Part shown: positions 17,235 through 25,836 of the stretch, one piece after another
How positions within the stretch are numbered: position 1 is the stretch's first letter
Layout: the number at the start of each line of letters is the position of its first letter
Origin: Nocardia altamirensis NBRC 108246
Lineage (GTDB): Bacteria; Actinomycetota; Actinomycetes; Mycobacteriales; Mycobacteriaceae
DNA length: 64,000 nt
Assembly (NCBI RefSeq): GCF_001612685.1
Contig: NZ_BDAY01000015.1
Location: 62,001 to 126,000, forward strand
Direction of reading: 5' to 3'
Notes under the pieces: generated by a model
What the model saw: only the letters and a program-made list of their open reading frames with translations
The model's database searches: none
What the model was told of the DNA's origin: nothing
Made by a program: the position numbers and the translations under genes

Positions 17235-17372
17235 GACCGATTGTCGCCACCGAGTCGGGACGGCGAATTCTCCGCACTCCCAGCGGCGAGAACTGCCACC
17301 GCGGTGATCGCACCCGCTGTCGCGACGGTGGTGAAATACCGTAGTCAACTGTACGATCCCGCATGACACATC

Positions 17373-18716
17373 ATGTTTGCTGGGAAACTGCTCGAGGCCA
17401 CACCGCCTGATCGGCACTCGGCAGGTTCTACAGGAATTGAGCGTGGCACTGTGGGCACGTTGGCCGAAGCAGTCCGGTTGATCCGAGATCCGTTGGCGGC
17501 GTTGACCGAACTGCCTGCGCGAGGCGATGTGGTGCCGATCGGAATCGGCCGATGGCGGGCCTTCGTGGTCTGTGATCCGGAGCTGACCAGGCAGGTCCTC
17601 GTCGACGGTCAAACATATGACAAAGGCGGCGTGCTCGCCGAGCGAGCCAGGGAGGTGTCCGGAAACGGACTGGTCACCTGCCGTCACGCGGACCACCGCA
17701 GCCAGCGCCGGCAGCTCCAGCCTGCCTTCGGCCGAGACCAGGTGGCCGGTTACGCGGACGCGGTGGCGACCCAGGTCGGGGCAGTGACCCGACACTGGCA
17801 GCACGGTCGGATCATCGACGCGGTGGCGTCCATGTACGCACTCACCACGCGAGTTACCTGCGCATCAATGTTTGCGACCGAACTACCCGCCGATCGCCTC
17901 ACCCAAATCGCTCACGACCTCGATGTCTTCATGTCCGGGGCATACCGGCGCATCCTCATCCCGCGGCCGCTGGACCGCCTGCCGACACCCGGCCGGCGTC
18001 GGCACACGAAAGCTGTTGCCCGCCTGCGGGATCTGGGTTCAGACATCACCGACGAGGCCGGCCGCGGCACTATCCTGTCCGTCTTGACAGCGGCTCGCGA
18101 CGAGGACGGCCGGGCGATGACCCCGGCCGAAATCAGCGACCAGGTGGTCACCTTCTTCATCGCCGCCGTCGATACCACCGCAGTGACGCTGACATGGGCG
18201 CTGCATCTACTCGCGGAGCATCCCGATGTCGCCGAGCGGGTATGCCGCGAGGTCGACACGGCACTCGCCGATCGCCCCGCCACCTTCGCCGATCTGCCCG
18301 CGCTCGAGCTGACCGGCCGGGTCGTCGCGGAGACCCTGCGGCTGTATCCGCCGCTGTGGTTTCTCACCCGCGTGACCACGTCCGACACCGAACTCGGCGG
18401 GCACCGTATGCCAGCGGGCAGTACGGTCGTCTGCAGCCCCTACCTCATCCATCATCGCGACGACCGCCATGCGGATCCCGAGCGTTTCGACCCGGATCGG
18501 CACGGCGAACGGCTGCCCCGCGGCGCACTCGTCCCATTCGGCGCCGGCGCCCGCCGGTGTATCGGGGACAGCTTCGCCACCGCCGAGGTGACGCTCGCCC
18601 TGGCGACACTGACGACCCGCTGGCGCTTCGAATCGGTTGCCGGTGAACGAGTTCGGGCCGCGCCCAGATTCGTGCTCGCCCCGCGTACCCTGCACCTGCG
18701 CACCGTGGCGCGCTGA
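17373..18716 (+). CDS. Cytochrome P450, terpene-oxygenase-like
   Basis: A 447-aa P450 with canonical elements: I-helix FFIAAVDTTAVTL, ExxR in AETLRLYPPLW and the heme loop FGAGARRCIG. The overall pattern (TLRLYPPLWFLTR, GGHRMPAGSTVVCSPY) recalls P450s acting on sesquiterpenes, such as pentalenene oxygenase and the CYP170 group. It could instead act on the diketopiperazine made by the divergent gene. The isoprenyl synthase-like gene follows 137 bases downstream on the same strand, supporting a terpenoid role. No convincing ribosome site precedes ATG 17373. Confidence 0.9.
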   Translation: MFAGKLLEATPPDRHSAGSTGIERGTVGTLAEAVRLIRDPLAALTELPARGDVVPIGIGRWRAFVVCDPELTRQVLVDGQTYDKGGVLAERAREVSGNGLVTCRHADHRSQRRQLQPAFGRDQVAGYADAVATQVGAVTRHWQHGRIIDAVASMYALTTRVTCASMFATELPADRLTQIAHDLDVFMSGAYRRILIPRPLDRLPTPGRRRHTKAVARLRDLGSDITDEAGRGTILSVLTAARDEDGRAMTPAEISDQVVTFFIAAVDTTAVTLTWALHLLAEHPDVAERVCREVDTALADRPATFADLPALELTGRVVAETLRLYPPLWFLTRVTTSDTELGGHRMPAGSTVVCSPYLIHHRDDRHADPERFDPDRHGERLPRGALVPFGAGARRCIGDSFATAEVTLALATLTTRWRFESVAGERVRAAPRFVLAPRTLHLRTVAR

Positions 18717-18853
18717 CTCCCCACGTGTGGGGAGTCGGTGTTCAATGTCACGTCAATAGACTTCGACCCGGTGAGCGACCCCCACCTTTGCCGCCCCGGG
18801 GTCGGCAGGATGCGTCCGTCATCCCAGAGCTGGCCAGATCGTAGGAGGCCACC

Positions 18854-19981
18854 ATGACAGCCGTCGAAAATGGCGCGCAGGTACTGGATATCGTGCGCGG
18901 CGACGCGGAATTGCTGGAAGCAGACCTGAGAGTCTTCCTGGCCGAACTCACGGTCACCGCCGCTCGACTGGTCGGCTCGGTCGCCGGACCTGGCGAGCTG
19001 GACACCGCAGTGCGCCGGGCATTTCACGACCCGGTGCTCGACGCGCTCGGCTCGAAGGTGGGACAGGAAGCGCTGCGCCAGGGCGGGGGTCCCGGCTTCC
19101 GCCCCTCGCTCGTCTACTGGGTCTTCCGTAACTATCGTGGCTTCACCAACACCGGCGAGGCGGCCACCGACCTGCCGACCATCCGCCGGGTGGCGGTCGC
19201 GGTCCGGATGCTGCTGAAGGCAGCGGTCGTCCTCGACGACATCGAGGACAGCAGCGCGGTGCGCTACGGCGAGCCTGCGCTGCACACCACCCACGGTGTG
19301 CCGCTCGCCCTCAACACCGGCGCCTGGATGGTGCTCGCCGCCCTGCGCCACGCCGAATCACCAGCCGTCGTGCAGTATCTCGTGCAGACCGTGGAGAACG
19401 GCTTCATCGGTCAGGCACTGGATATGTCCACCCGGCTCGCCGAGATTCGGCGCGACCTGCTCGCGGCGGACGAGCACGACCGCGTGACGTTCTGGGAATC
19501 GGTGGCCACGTTGAAAACCGCGACACTGTTCCGCATGCCTCTGCACGCGGCGGCAACTGCCCTGCGAGTGCCCGACGACGAGCTGACCGTGCTGGACGAC
19601 GCGATGCAGCAATTGGGTTTGGCGAGCCAGATCTTCAACGACCTCACCGATTTCGTCCCAGAGTTCGGCGGAGCCAATACCCACGAGGACTTCGACGGGC
19701 TCACGAACCGCGTGTGCCTCGAACTACTCGGCTCAGGGCCGATAGCCGCCGACCTCGTCGGCGACCGATTGAAGATGTTCGCGCTCGGCCACCCTCGACT
19801 CGACGCGACGCTCGTCCGACTCGCCGGGCAAGCCGTCGAGCTCAAAGAACAAGCCAAGAACCGAATACACGAGCTGTGCCGAACGCCAGGCAGCGCAGCC
19901 TATTTCGATCTGACGATCGACCGCAAAGGCCACGTGATGGAAAAGCTGTACGACGCGGTGCGCGCCAAGCACGTCGGCTAG
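18854..19981 (+). CDS. Isoprenyl diphosphate synthase-like protein, possibly a terpene cyclase
   Basis: An all-alpha class I isoprenoid enzyme of 375 aa. The first aspartate-rich motif is intact (VVLDDIEDSSAVRYG, then PALHTTHGVP), resembling eukaryote-type geranylgeranyl diphosphate synthases. The second region reads QIFNDLTDFVPEFGG, so DDxxD has become NDxxD with a Glu four residues on, similar to an NSE metal triad. The N-terminal GKR isopentenyl-diphosphate site and the EGK following the second motif are absent (GFRPSLVYW and DFDGLTNRV instead). I infer that it may cyclise or ionise a prenyl diphosphate rather than elongate one. A strong AGGAGG lies just before ATG 18854. It is clustered with a P450, a heme-oxygenase-like protein and a desaturase. 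Confidence 0.8.
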   Translation: MTAVENGAQVLDIVRGDAELLEADLRVFLAELTVTAARLVGSVAGPGELDTAVRRAFHDPVLDALGSKVGQEALRQGGGPGFRPSLVYWVFRNYRGFTNTGEAATDLPTIRRVAVAVRMLLKAAVVLDDIEDSSAVRYGEPALHTTHGVPLALNTGAWMVLAALRHAESPAVVQYLVQTVENGFIGQALDMSTRLAEIRRDLLAADEHDRVTFWESVATLKTATLFRMPLHAAATALRVPDDELTVLDDAMQQLGLASQIFNDLTDFVPEFGGANTHEDFDGLTNRVCLELLGSGPIAADLVGDRLKMFALGHPRLDATLVRLAGQAVELKEQAKNRIHELCRTPGSAAYFDLTIDRKGHVMEKLYDAVRAKHVG

Positions 19982-19991
19982 GACCGCAACC

Positions 19992-20645
19992 ATGATCATG
20001 CAACGGCTCCGTGCCGAAACCAGCACCTGGCACACCACGCTGGAGACGACCCCGTTCAGCATCGAACTCCTCAGCCGCACAATGCCATTGAGCACGTACG
20101 TGGGACAGCTGATCGCCTACCGGATCATCCTCGACGCCCTGGAGGCCGTCCTCGCACGCTCGGCCGACCCGACCGTCACTGCAGTCTGGCAACCCGACCT
20201 GGCCAAAGTCCCACTGCTGGACCAGGATCTCGAATTCTTCGACACCCTGCCCGTCGGCAGCATGCCCACCCCGGCAATCCGCGCCGCACAGCGATTCGCC
20301 ACAGCCATCAACCGTCACGCGGCCACCGACCCGGTCTCATCCCTCGGCTTCCTCTACGTAATGGAAGGCTCCACCATGGGTGCCATGCAGCTGACCGCAC
20401 ACATCCGTGCCGCATTCGGGCTGACCCAAGACCACGGCGTCGCCTACTACAGCTGCGGCGACCGTCAACGATGGACCGCATTCGCCCACCGCATGAACGA
20501 CGCGGTAGTCGACGAACCCCGCCAGCAACAAGTCCTCACAGCAGCAAACAACGCCTACCAGGCAATCGCAGAAACCCTCGCCGCCCTCGCCCAACCCGAT
20601 CGCAGTGATCACCCGGCCGGGAACTCGGGCACCGTTGAAATCTAG
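19992..20645 (+). CDS. Heme oxygenase-like protein (biliverdin-producing family)
   Basis: A 217-aa protein of the heme-oxygenase fold. The candidate proximal heme ligand is His14 in STWHTTLE, and the distal helix signature is SLGFLYVMEGSTMGAMQL. Bona fide members open heme to biliverdin, CO and iron; many relatives in metabolite clusters have adopted other oxidative chemistry. It begins 10 bases after the isoprenyl-synthase-like gene and is surely co-transcribed with it. The start may be ATG 19992 or the in-frame ATG at 19998. Its TAG stop and the stop of the convergent desaturase share the palindrome CTAG. Confidence 0.8.
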   Translation: MIMQRLRAETSTWHTTLETTPFSIELLSRTMPLSTYVGQLIAYRIILDALEAVLARSADPTVTAVWQPDLAKVPLLDQDLEFFDTLPVGSMPTPAIRAAQRFATAINRHAATDPVSSLGFLYVMEGSTMGAMQLTAHIRAAFGLTQDHGVAYYSCGDRQRWTAFAHRMNDAVVDEPRQQQVLTAANNAYQAIAETLAALAQPDRSDHPAGNSGTVEI

Positions 20646-21601
20646 TTGCGGACCTTGTGCCACAGATTGACGAACGGCCGCGTGTAGAGCATTGCGATGC
20701 TGGTGTACTGGTTGTTCTGTTCGGTGCTGCCCAGCCCGTAGTAGATCGGGCGTTCGGCTCCGGGAACGATGAGAGTTCCCGCCATCCAGTCCCACAGCGC
20801 GAGCAGGCCGCCGTAGTTCGCGTTGTAGTCGGCGCTGTCGCCGCTGTGGTGTATCTGATGATGGGCCGGGCTGTAGAGGATTCGGTTGAGCCGGGGACCG
20901 AAATGTATCCACACGTGGGAGTGTCGGAGCGCAGCGAGCAGGAATGCTCCGCTACCTATGGCCAGGACATTGGAGCCCAGCCAGGACAGCACCCGTACCG
21001 TGCCCGAAGAGAAGTACCCGGCGCTGCCGAGGACAACGCCCGAGAAGACGACCCCGGCGGTGGTGGTCAGGTAAAGCTGCACCGGGTGGGCTCGGAAACT
21101 CGTCAGTGGATTCAACTCGGTTGCCGAATGATGGATCTTGTGGAACTCCCACAACCACGACACCCGATGCATCAGCATATGGAAAAGGAAAAAGGAGAGA
21201 TCGGCGGCCATGAAGACGAGGACGGTCACGATCGTACTGGCGAGAAATCCGCCGTTGAGCAGGTATAGACGAGGTTCCTGGAGCAGCCACGCCCAGCCCG
21301 ATTCCACCGCATGGGGAACCTGCCGGTACCAGGGATCGCTGTAGGTATACAGAAAGGTCATCAAAATGATGTTGATGAAATAGAATCTGATATCCAGACT
21401 TCCCGACCGGCCGCGCAGTGCACGCTGGAAAGTCACATAGCTGATCAGGCTCTCTTCCCGCGGTTGACGCCGGAATGCCCATATCATGGCGACCAGTAGA
21501 AAAGGGTAGAAGAAGACACCGACATCGATGTCCGTGCTGAGTATCATCCGAAATGGCCGAATTACAGCATTCCGCAATGCGTCGACGACAGACCACATCA
21601 T
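20642..21601 (-). CDS. Sterol desaturase / fatty acid hydroxylase family membrane oxygenase
   Basis: A 319-aa integral membrane di-iron oxygenase. The eight-histidine signature is present in three clusters: HMLMH, HKIHH and HHQIHH. Hydrophobic segments lie at about residues 25-45, 70-90, 115-150 and 180-235. The family hydroxylates or desaturates sterols, carotenoids, fatty acids or alkylglycerols; the substrate here is unknown. The gene converges on the heme-oxygenase-like gene with overlapping stops. It lies downstream of a secreted peptide gene on the same strand, separated by a strong hairpin. ATG 21601 has a GGGG element 8-9 bases upstream and is followed by a second ATG. Confidence 0.85.
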   Translation of the reverse strand: MMWSVVDALRNAVIRPFRMILSTDIDVGVFFYPFLLVAMIWAFRRQPREESLISYVTFQRALRGRSGSLDIRFYFINIILMTFLYTYSDPWYRQVPHAVESGWAWLLQEPRLYLLNGGFLASTIVTVLVFMAADLSFFLFHMLMHRVSWLWEFHKIHHSATELNPLTSFRAHPVQLYLTTTAGVVFSGVVLGSAGYFSSGTVRVLSWLGSNVLAIGSGAFLLAALRHSHVWIHFGPRLNRILYSPAHHQIHHSGDSADYNANYGGLLALWDWMAGTLIVPGAERPIYYGLGSTEQNNQYTSIAMLYTRPFVNLWHKVRN

Positions 21602-21658
21602 CGCCGATACCCCAATCCAAATTTCGCGCTTTCAGGTCATCTAGCAGAAGCGGATGGC

Positions 21659-21689
21659 CGCTGGCCAGCGGCCGCGCCGCTGGCCAGCG
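21659..21689 (-). terminator. 31-base perfect hairpin (14-bp arms, CGC loop)
   Basis: The arms CGCTGGCCAGCGGC (21659-21672) and GCCGCTGGCCAGCG (21676-21689) pair perfectly around a 3-base loop. It lies 6 bases past the stop of the small secreted-peptide gene and 57 bases before the desaturase start. There is no T-tract, as is usual for actinobacterial terminators or processing hairpins. Confidence 0.7.
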
Positions 21690-21695
21690 ACTCCG

Positions 21696-21857
21696 TCAAC
21701 AACAGCCGGCGTAAAGGCCACCGGAGAAATTGCCGACGGGCTGTTGCTGAGTGGTGGAATTTGCGGTCCCGCTGAATCCTAGGGCGCCGATGGCGGCTAG
21801 GGCCACGACCGCCGAGACAATGACTTTCCTTGTCTTAGTGGAGGTTATGTTGATCAT
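21696..21857 (-). CDS. Small secreted peptide, 53 aa, ending Gly-Cys-Cys
   Basis: This short gene has a clear ribosome site (GGGAAGGAAC, about 7 bases before ATG 21857) and a consensus promoter further upstream. Residues 1-10 are basic (MINITSTKTRK) and residues 12-30 are a hydrophobic core (VIVSAVVALAAIGALGFSG), followed by a plausible signal-peptidase site near TANS. The mature part would be about 20 residues, STTQQQPV then NFSGGLYAGCC, with two terminal cysteines. I recognise no family. It could be a secreted structural peptide, a signalling peptide, or a precursor modified by neighbouring oxygenases. The strong promoter and hairpin suggest abundant expression. Confidence 0.75.
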   Translation of the reverse strand: MINITSTKTRKVIVSAVVALAAIGALGFSGTANSTTQQQPVGNFSGGLYAGCC

Positions 21858-21929
21858 GATCAGTTCCTTCCCGGATCTTTATTCGCCCTCGAGCTTGCCG
21901 ACGCACATTCATCGCCGAGGACGGTCCTG

Positions 21930-21957
21930 AATATACGCCGTCGAGCGACGTTGTCAA
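21930..21957 (-). promoter_or_regulatory. Consensus promoter of the small secreted peptide gene
   Basis: Read on the minus strand, TTGACA (21957-21952), a 16-base spacer and TATATT (21935-21930) form a near-perfect housekeeping-sigma promoter. It predicts a leader of about 65 bases before ATG 21857. Confidence 0.7.
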
Positions 21958-22828
21958 TCTTTAAACTACAACAACAAACGCCTCGACTTACCGGAGACTT
22001 GGGGGCATCAGAAAACCCATGAGGGCAGGTGGCGACGCCTTCGCTCACAATGAATGCGCGCGATTAGTTCGCACAGCATTTAATTTCGCTGAACTGCATC
22101 GCAGATCGACGTCATGGCTTAAGCCTGCGTGGCCGTGCCAGTGAATTCCGACGTCACTCGTCGGTGAATGCCGAGATCGGCTATAGAGGGTCGAATACCG
22201 CTAAATCGATGACGGCATTCAATCGGGGTTATCAGTTCTCAGGCGTGCCTATCGGTGATGGGCTGAGTGCGAGGTGTTCATGTTTCAAGGGGACGTTGGC
22301 AGGACATGCGATCGGCGGTTCCGAGGGAGGTTGGTTGTCTAGCTCGCGGGGTCGTCGCTACTGGGCCGCTCACCTCCCAAATTGCCAGATCATTGCTATT
22401 GGGCTGATTATGACCGACTCACACACCTGTTCTCGCCAGTGAGAAGGCCCGCCAAGCATCGCGGTGTATGTAAACCATCACAGGTAGGGACCAGACTGAA
22501 CGCGCTTCGCCAACGACGCAGTTCACGAGAGGCTCAATGCAGCGCATCTCTCCCAAACATCAAGTCCGGTAGAGGATTCAGTGGCTTTCACGAGCACCTG
22601 ACGCGGCTCCAAGCTCCTCCCCCGGATGGATTCCTCGCTGGCAAGGCGAAGACGCCGACCGCGACGGATTCTCTGGGCCGGTCGCTGCTGCAGGGTGTCG
22701 TGATGCGCGATGATGTTCTTGTGTCGCACCGGCTGCTGCAGGCCGTGCGCCGCCTGTTCGGACGGCGCGCACGGGCTCGCGGTGGGCGTCCAACATTCAT
22801 CGTCGAGTGAGCCTCGTAAAGGAGCCTT
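21958..22828. other. Gene-poor junction before the restriction-modification operon
   Basis: About 870 bases without a convincing gene. Composition is lower in GC than either side in its first half. Open frames at 22164-22442 and 22382-22810 show no family pattern, codon bias or ribosome site. This is probably the left junction of the defence island. The last bases carry the AAAGGAG ribosome site of hsdM. Confidence 0.5.
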
Positions 22829-24574
22829 GTGAGCAGCCTCGGTAGTTTCATCTGGTCGATCGCCGACCAGCTTCGGGGTCCCTACCGCCCCAACCAGTAC
22901 GGCAACGTGATCCTCCCGCTTACGATCCTGCGCCGCCTCGACTGCATCCTAGAGCCCGACCAGGAGGCAGTGCGCAAGCTGGCGGCGAAGTATGACAACC
23001 CCAACCGGCTCAAGATCGAGGTCAAGAAGGCAACTGGGCGGCCGTTCTACAACACATCGAACTACTCGTTCGCCAACCTCCTCAAAGACGCCGATGGGCT
23101 GGCGGACAACCTGGCCGACTACATCGACCGGTTCTCGCCCGATGTCGACGTGTTCGAGTACTTCGACTTCAAGAAGGAGATCCTTGCCCTGGAGAAGGCG
23201 GAGCTCCTGCGCGAGGTCATCACGTCCTTCAAGGCCATCGACCTGCATCCAGAAGCCGTCTCCAACGCCGACATGGGAGATGCGTTCGAGTACATCATCC
23301 GCAAGTTCAACGAGGCCGCGAACGAGACCTCCGGCGACCACTACACCCCGCGGGACGCGATCCGTCTGCTAGTTGATCTGCTCTTCGCCGAGAAGGACGC
23401 CGACCTGACCGAGGCCGGCATCGTCCGCACGCTGTACGATCCCACCGCAGGCACCGGCGGCATGCTCGCACTGGCCGAGGAGCACCTGCTCGAGCAGAAC
23501 CCCGACGCGAAGCTGAGCCTCTACGGCCAGGAGTACAACCCGCAGTCGTACGCGATCTGCAAGTCCGACTTGTTGGCCAAGGGCCACGACGCGACCAACA
23601 TCGCCTTCGGCAACACACTCACCGATGATGCGTTCAAGGGCCGCCAGTTCGACTTCTGCATGTCCAATCCGCCATACGGTGTCGACTGGAAGCAGTACGC
23701 CAAGGCGGTCACAAAAGAGCGCGACGAAGCTGGTCCCTACGGCCGGTTCGCCCCTGGCCTCCCGGCAACCTCGGACGGGCAGATGCTCTTCCTGCTCCAC
23801 TTGGCTCACAAGATGCGCGCCCCCGAGGATGGCGGCGGTCGGATCGGGATCGTCATGAACGGGTCACCGCTCTTCACCGGTGCCGCCGAGTCCGGCCCCT
23901 CCAATATCCGCAAGTGGCTGCTGGAAAACGACCTGGTCGATGCCATCGTCGCTCTGCCAACCAACATGTTCTTCAACACCGGCATCGCTACCTACATCTG
24001 GATCCTCGACAACACCAAACACCCCGAGCGGAAGGGCGCGGTCCAGCTCATCGACGGTTCGTCGTTCTGGACCAAGATGCGTAAGAACCTCGGCGCCAAA
24101 AACCGTGAGCTCAGCGAGGCGGACCGTGCCGCGGTGGTGAAGTTGTACGCCGACTTCACCGACGCCGACCCGGAATACTCCAGGGTGCTGCAGAACGACG
24201 AGTTCGGCTACTGGACCATCACCGTCGAGCGCCCCCTCCTCGACGAGTCCGGCCAGCCGGTCGTGGACCGCAAGGGCAAACCCAAGTCGGATCCGAAGAA
24301 GCGTGACACCGAGAACGTCCCGTTCACATACGGCGGCTCAAGCGCCGGCGTGGCCGGTAGATTCGAGGTCATCCGGGCGTACTTCGATGCTGAGGTGAAG
24401 CCGCACGTCCCCGACGCCTGGATTGACTGGGCCAAGGTCAAGACCAGCTACGAGATCCCCTTCACCCGCCACTTCTACAAACACGTCCCGCCACGCCCCC
24501 TCACCGAGATCGACGCCGACCTGGAGAAGCAGGTCGCCAAGATTCTCGACTTGCTGCGCGAGGTGGAACTGTGA
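22829..24574 (+). CDS. hsdM: Type I restriction-modification DNA methyltransferase subunit HsdM
   Basis: A 581-aa N6-adenine methyltransferase. It has the HsdM N-terminal helical domain, the SAM-binding motif DPTAGTGGML near residue 205 and the catalytic NPPYG near 280. With HsdS it methylates the bipartite target; with HsdR it forms the restriction complex. The start is GTG 22829 with AAAGGAG about 6 bases upstream. The stop overlaps the hsdS start as GTGA. The protein is complete, with no broken motif, so the system looks functional. Confidence 0.96.
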   Translation: MSSLGSFIWSIADQLRGPYRPNQYGNVILPLTILRRLDCILEPDQEAVRKLAAKYDNPNRLKIEVKKATGRPFYNTSNYSFANLLKDADGLADNLADYIDRFSPDVDVFEYFDFKKEILALEKAELLREVITSFKAIDLHPEAVSNADMGDAFEYIIRKFNEAANETSGDHYTPRDAIRLLVDLLFAEKDADLTEAGIVRTLYDPTAGTGGMLALAEEHLLEQNPDAKLSLYGQEYNPQSYAICKSDLLAKGHDATNIAFGNTLTDDAFKGRQFDFCMSNPPYGVDWKQYAKAVTKERDEAGPYGRFAPGLPATSDGQMLFLLHLAHKMRAPEDGGGRIGIVMNGSPLFTGAAESGPSNIRKWLLENDLVDAIVALPTNMFFNTGIATYIWILDNTKHPERKGAVQLIDGSSFWTKMRKNLGAKNRELSEADRAAVVKLYADFTDADPEYSRVLQNDEFGYWTITVERPLLDESGQPVVDRKGKPKSDPKKRDTENVPFTYGGSSAGVAGRFEVIRAYFDAEVKPHVPDAWIDWAKVKTSYEIPFTRHFYKHVPPRPLTEIDADLEKQVAKILDLLREVEL

Positions 24575-25836
24575 CGGGACCGCTTTGGGTCGCCTTGCCG
24601 GAAGGGTGGCTAGCGGGCCAGGTTAAGAACGCTGCGACCGTCACGCTCGGCAAAATGCTGCAGAGCAAGGACTCCGGCAGTGACGCGCGCGCCCCGTATA
24701 TGCGTGCCGCGAACGTGCAGCCCGACGGTGTGCTGGCCCTCGAGGACGTGAACGAAATGTGGTTCAGCAAAACCGAGCTGGAGCAGTTGAGCATCCGAGC
24801 AGGCGACGTTGTCGTCGTCGAAGGCGGCCAAGGCGGCTTCGGCCGTGCCGCGTATGTCGACAAGGATCTCCCAGACTGGGGATTCCAGAACTCGATCAAC
24901 CGACTTCGACCAATTGGCGATTTCGACGGCCGGTTCCTGGCGTTCTATCTGATCGCGCTGCGCGCCAGCGGCTTCATTCGCGCCTACTCGAACGTTGTCT
25001 CGATGCCGCACCTCACTGCGGAGAAGCTGGCCAGGATTCCGATGCCGCTGCCGCCTCCAGAGGAGCAACGCGCCATCGCCGACTACCTCGATCGCGAGAC
25101 GGCCCGCATCAACGATCTCCTTGAGGAGCAGCAACGCCTGATCGAGATGCTCCGCGAGCGGCGGCAGGATCTGGTCCGAGTGGCGGTTCTCGGATCGGCG
25201 AACCCCTTCTCGCCAACTCCTGAAGTAGCGTTCACCGCGATTGGGCACCACTTCTCGGTGACACTCGGGAAGATGTTGGACGCTGGCAAAGCGATTCGTG
25301 GCGAAGATCGGATGCTCCCCTACGTCAGAGCCGGGAACATCCAGGACACCGGGCTGAAGCTCGATTACGTGAAAGAGATGCCCTACTCAGAGGCAGAGGC
25401 AGCGAACCTCAACCTGCTCAAGGGCGACTTGCTCGTAGTTGAGGGCGGAGCCGTCGGGACGAACGTGCTGCTTCGCGAGGACATGCCTGAGTGGTCCTTT
25501 CAGAAGACCGTCAACCGAGTCCGTCCGCTCAGCAGTTGGTCGTCTGCTTGGCTGGGGTATGTCCTTCGGACATACCGGGACATCGGCGTGATTGACATTG
25601 TGTGCAATAGGTCAACGATTCCGCACCTGACAGCCGAGAAGCTCCGTGCCATGCGTGTTCCTTTCGTGGATCCGCATGAGCAGGCGCTCGTGGCCGCAAC
25701 GCTCGATCGTCAGACCGCGGAAATCGATGCTCTGATCAAAGAGACCGAGCGGTTCATCGAGCTCTCCCGAGAGCGCCGGACAGCACTCGTTACCGCTGCC
25801 GTGACGGGCCAGATCGACGTACGGGAGATGGTGTGA
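24571..25836 (+). CDS. hsdS: Type I specificity subunit HsdS with two similar recognition domains
   Basis: A 421-aa specificity subunit. Two target-recognition domains (about 1-165 and 215-375) are each followed by a conserved helical spacer (PPPEEQRAIADYLDRETA and DPHEQALVAATLDRQTA) ending in a SRERR/RERR segment. The two recognition domains resemble one another: VTLGKML occurs in both, and NEMWFSKTELEQL parallels KEMPYSEAEAANL. This suggests internal duplication and related half-sites. The gene overlaps both hsdM and hsdR by a few bases, fixing the operon order M-S-R. Confidence 0.95.
   Translation: MTGPLWVALPEGWLAGQVKNAATVTLGKMLQSKDSGSDARAPYMRAANVQPDGVLALEDVNEMWFSKTELEQLSIRAGDVVVVEGGQGGFGRAAYVDKDLPDWGFQNSINRLRPIGDFDGRFLAFYLIALRASGFIRAYSNVVSMPHLTAEKLARIPMPLPPPEEQRAIADYLDRETARINDLLEEQQRLIEMLRERRQDLVRVAVLGSANPFSPTPEVAFTAIGHHFSVTLGKMLDAGKAIRGEDRMLPYVRAGNIQDTGLKLDYVKEMPYSEAEAANLNLLKGDLLVVEGGAVGTNVLLREDMPEWSFQKTVNRVRPLSSWSSAWLGYVLRTYRDIGVIDIVCNRSTIPHLTAEKLRAMRVPFVDPHEQALVAATLDRQTAEIDALIKETERFIELSRERRTALVTAAVTGQIDVREMV

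Noticed and set aside
17235..17804. N-terminal extension of the cyclodipeptide synthase frame
   Set aside because: It is antisense to the P450 and would make the protein far longer than the family.
18854..19981. Assignment as a standard geranylgeranyl diphosphate synthase
   Set aside because: Isopentenyl-diphosphate contacts and the second DDxxD are not conserved.
22382..22810. 142-codon open frame before hsdM
   Set aside because: No family pattern, no ribosome site and unlikely residue composition; treated as non-coding junction.
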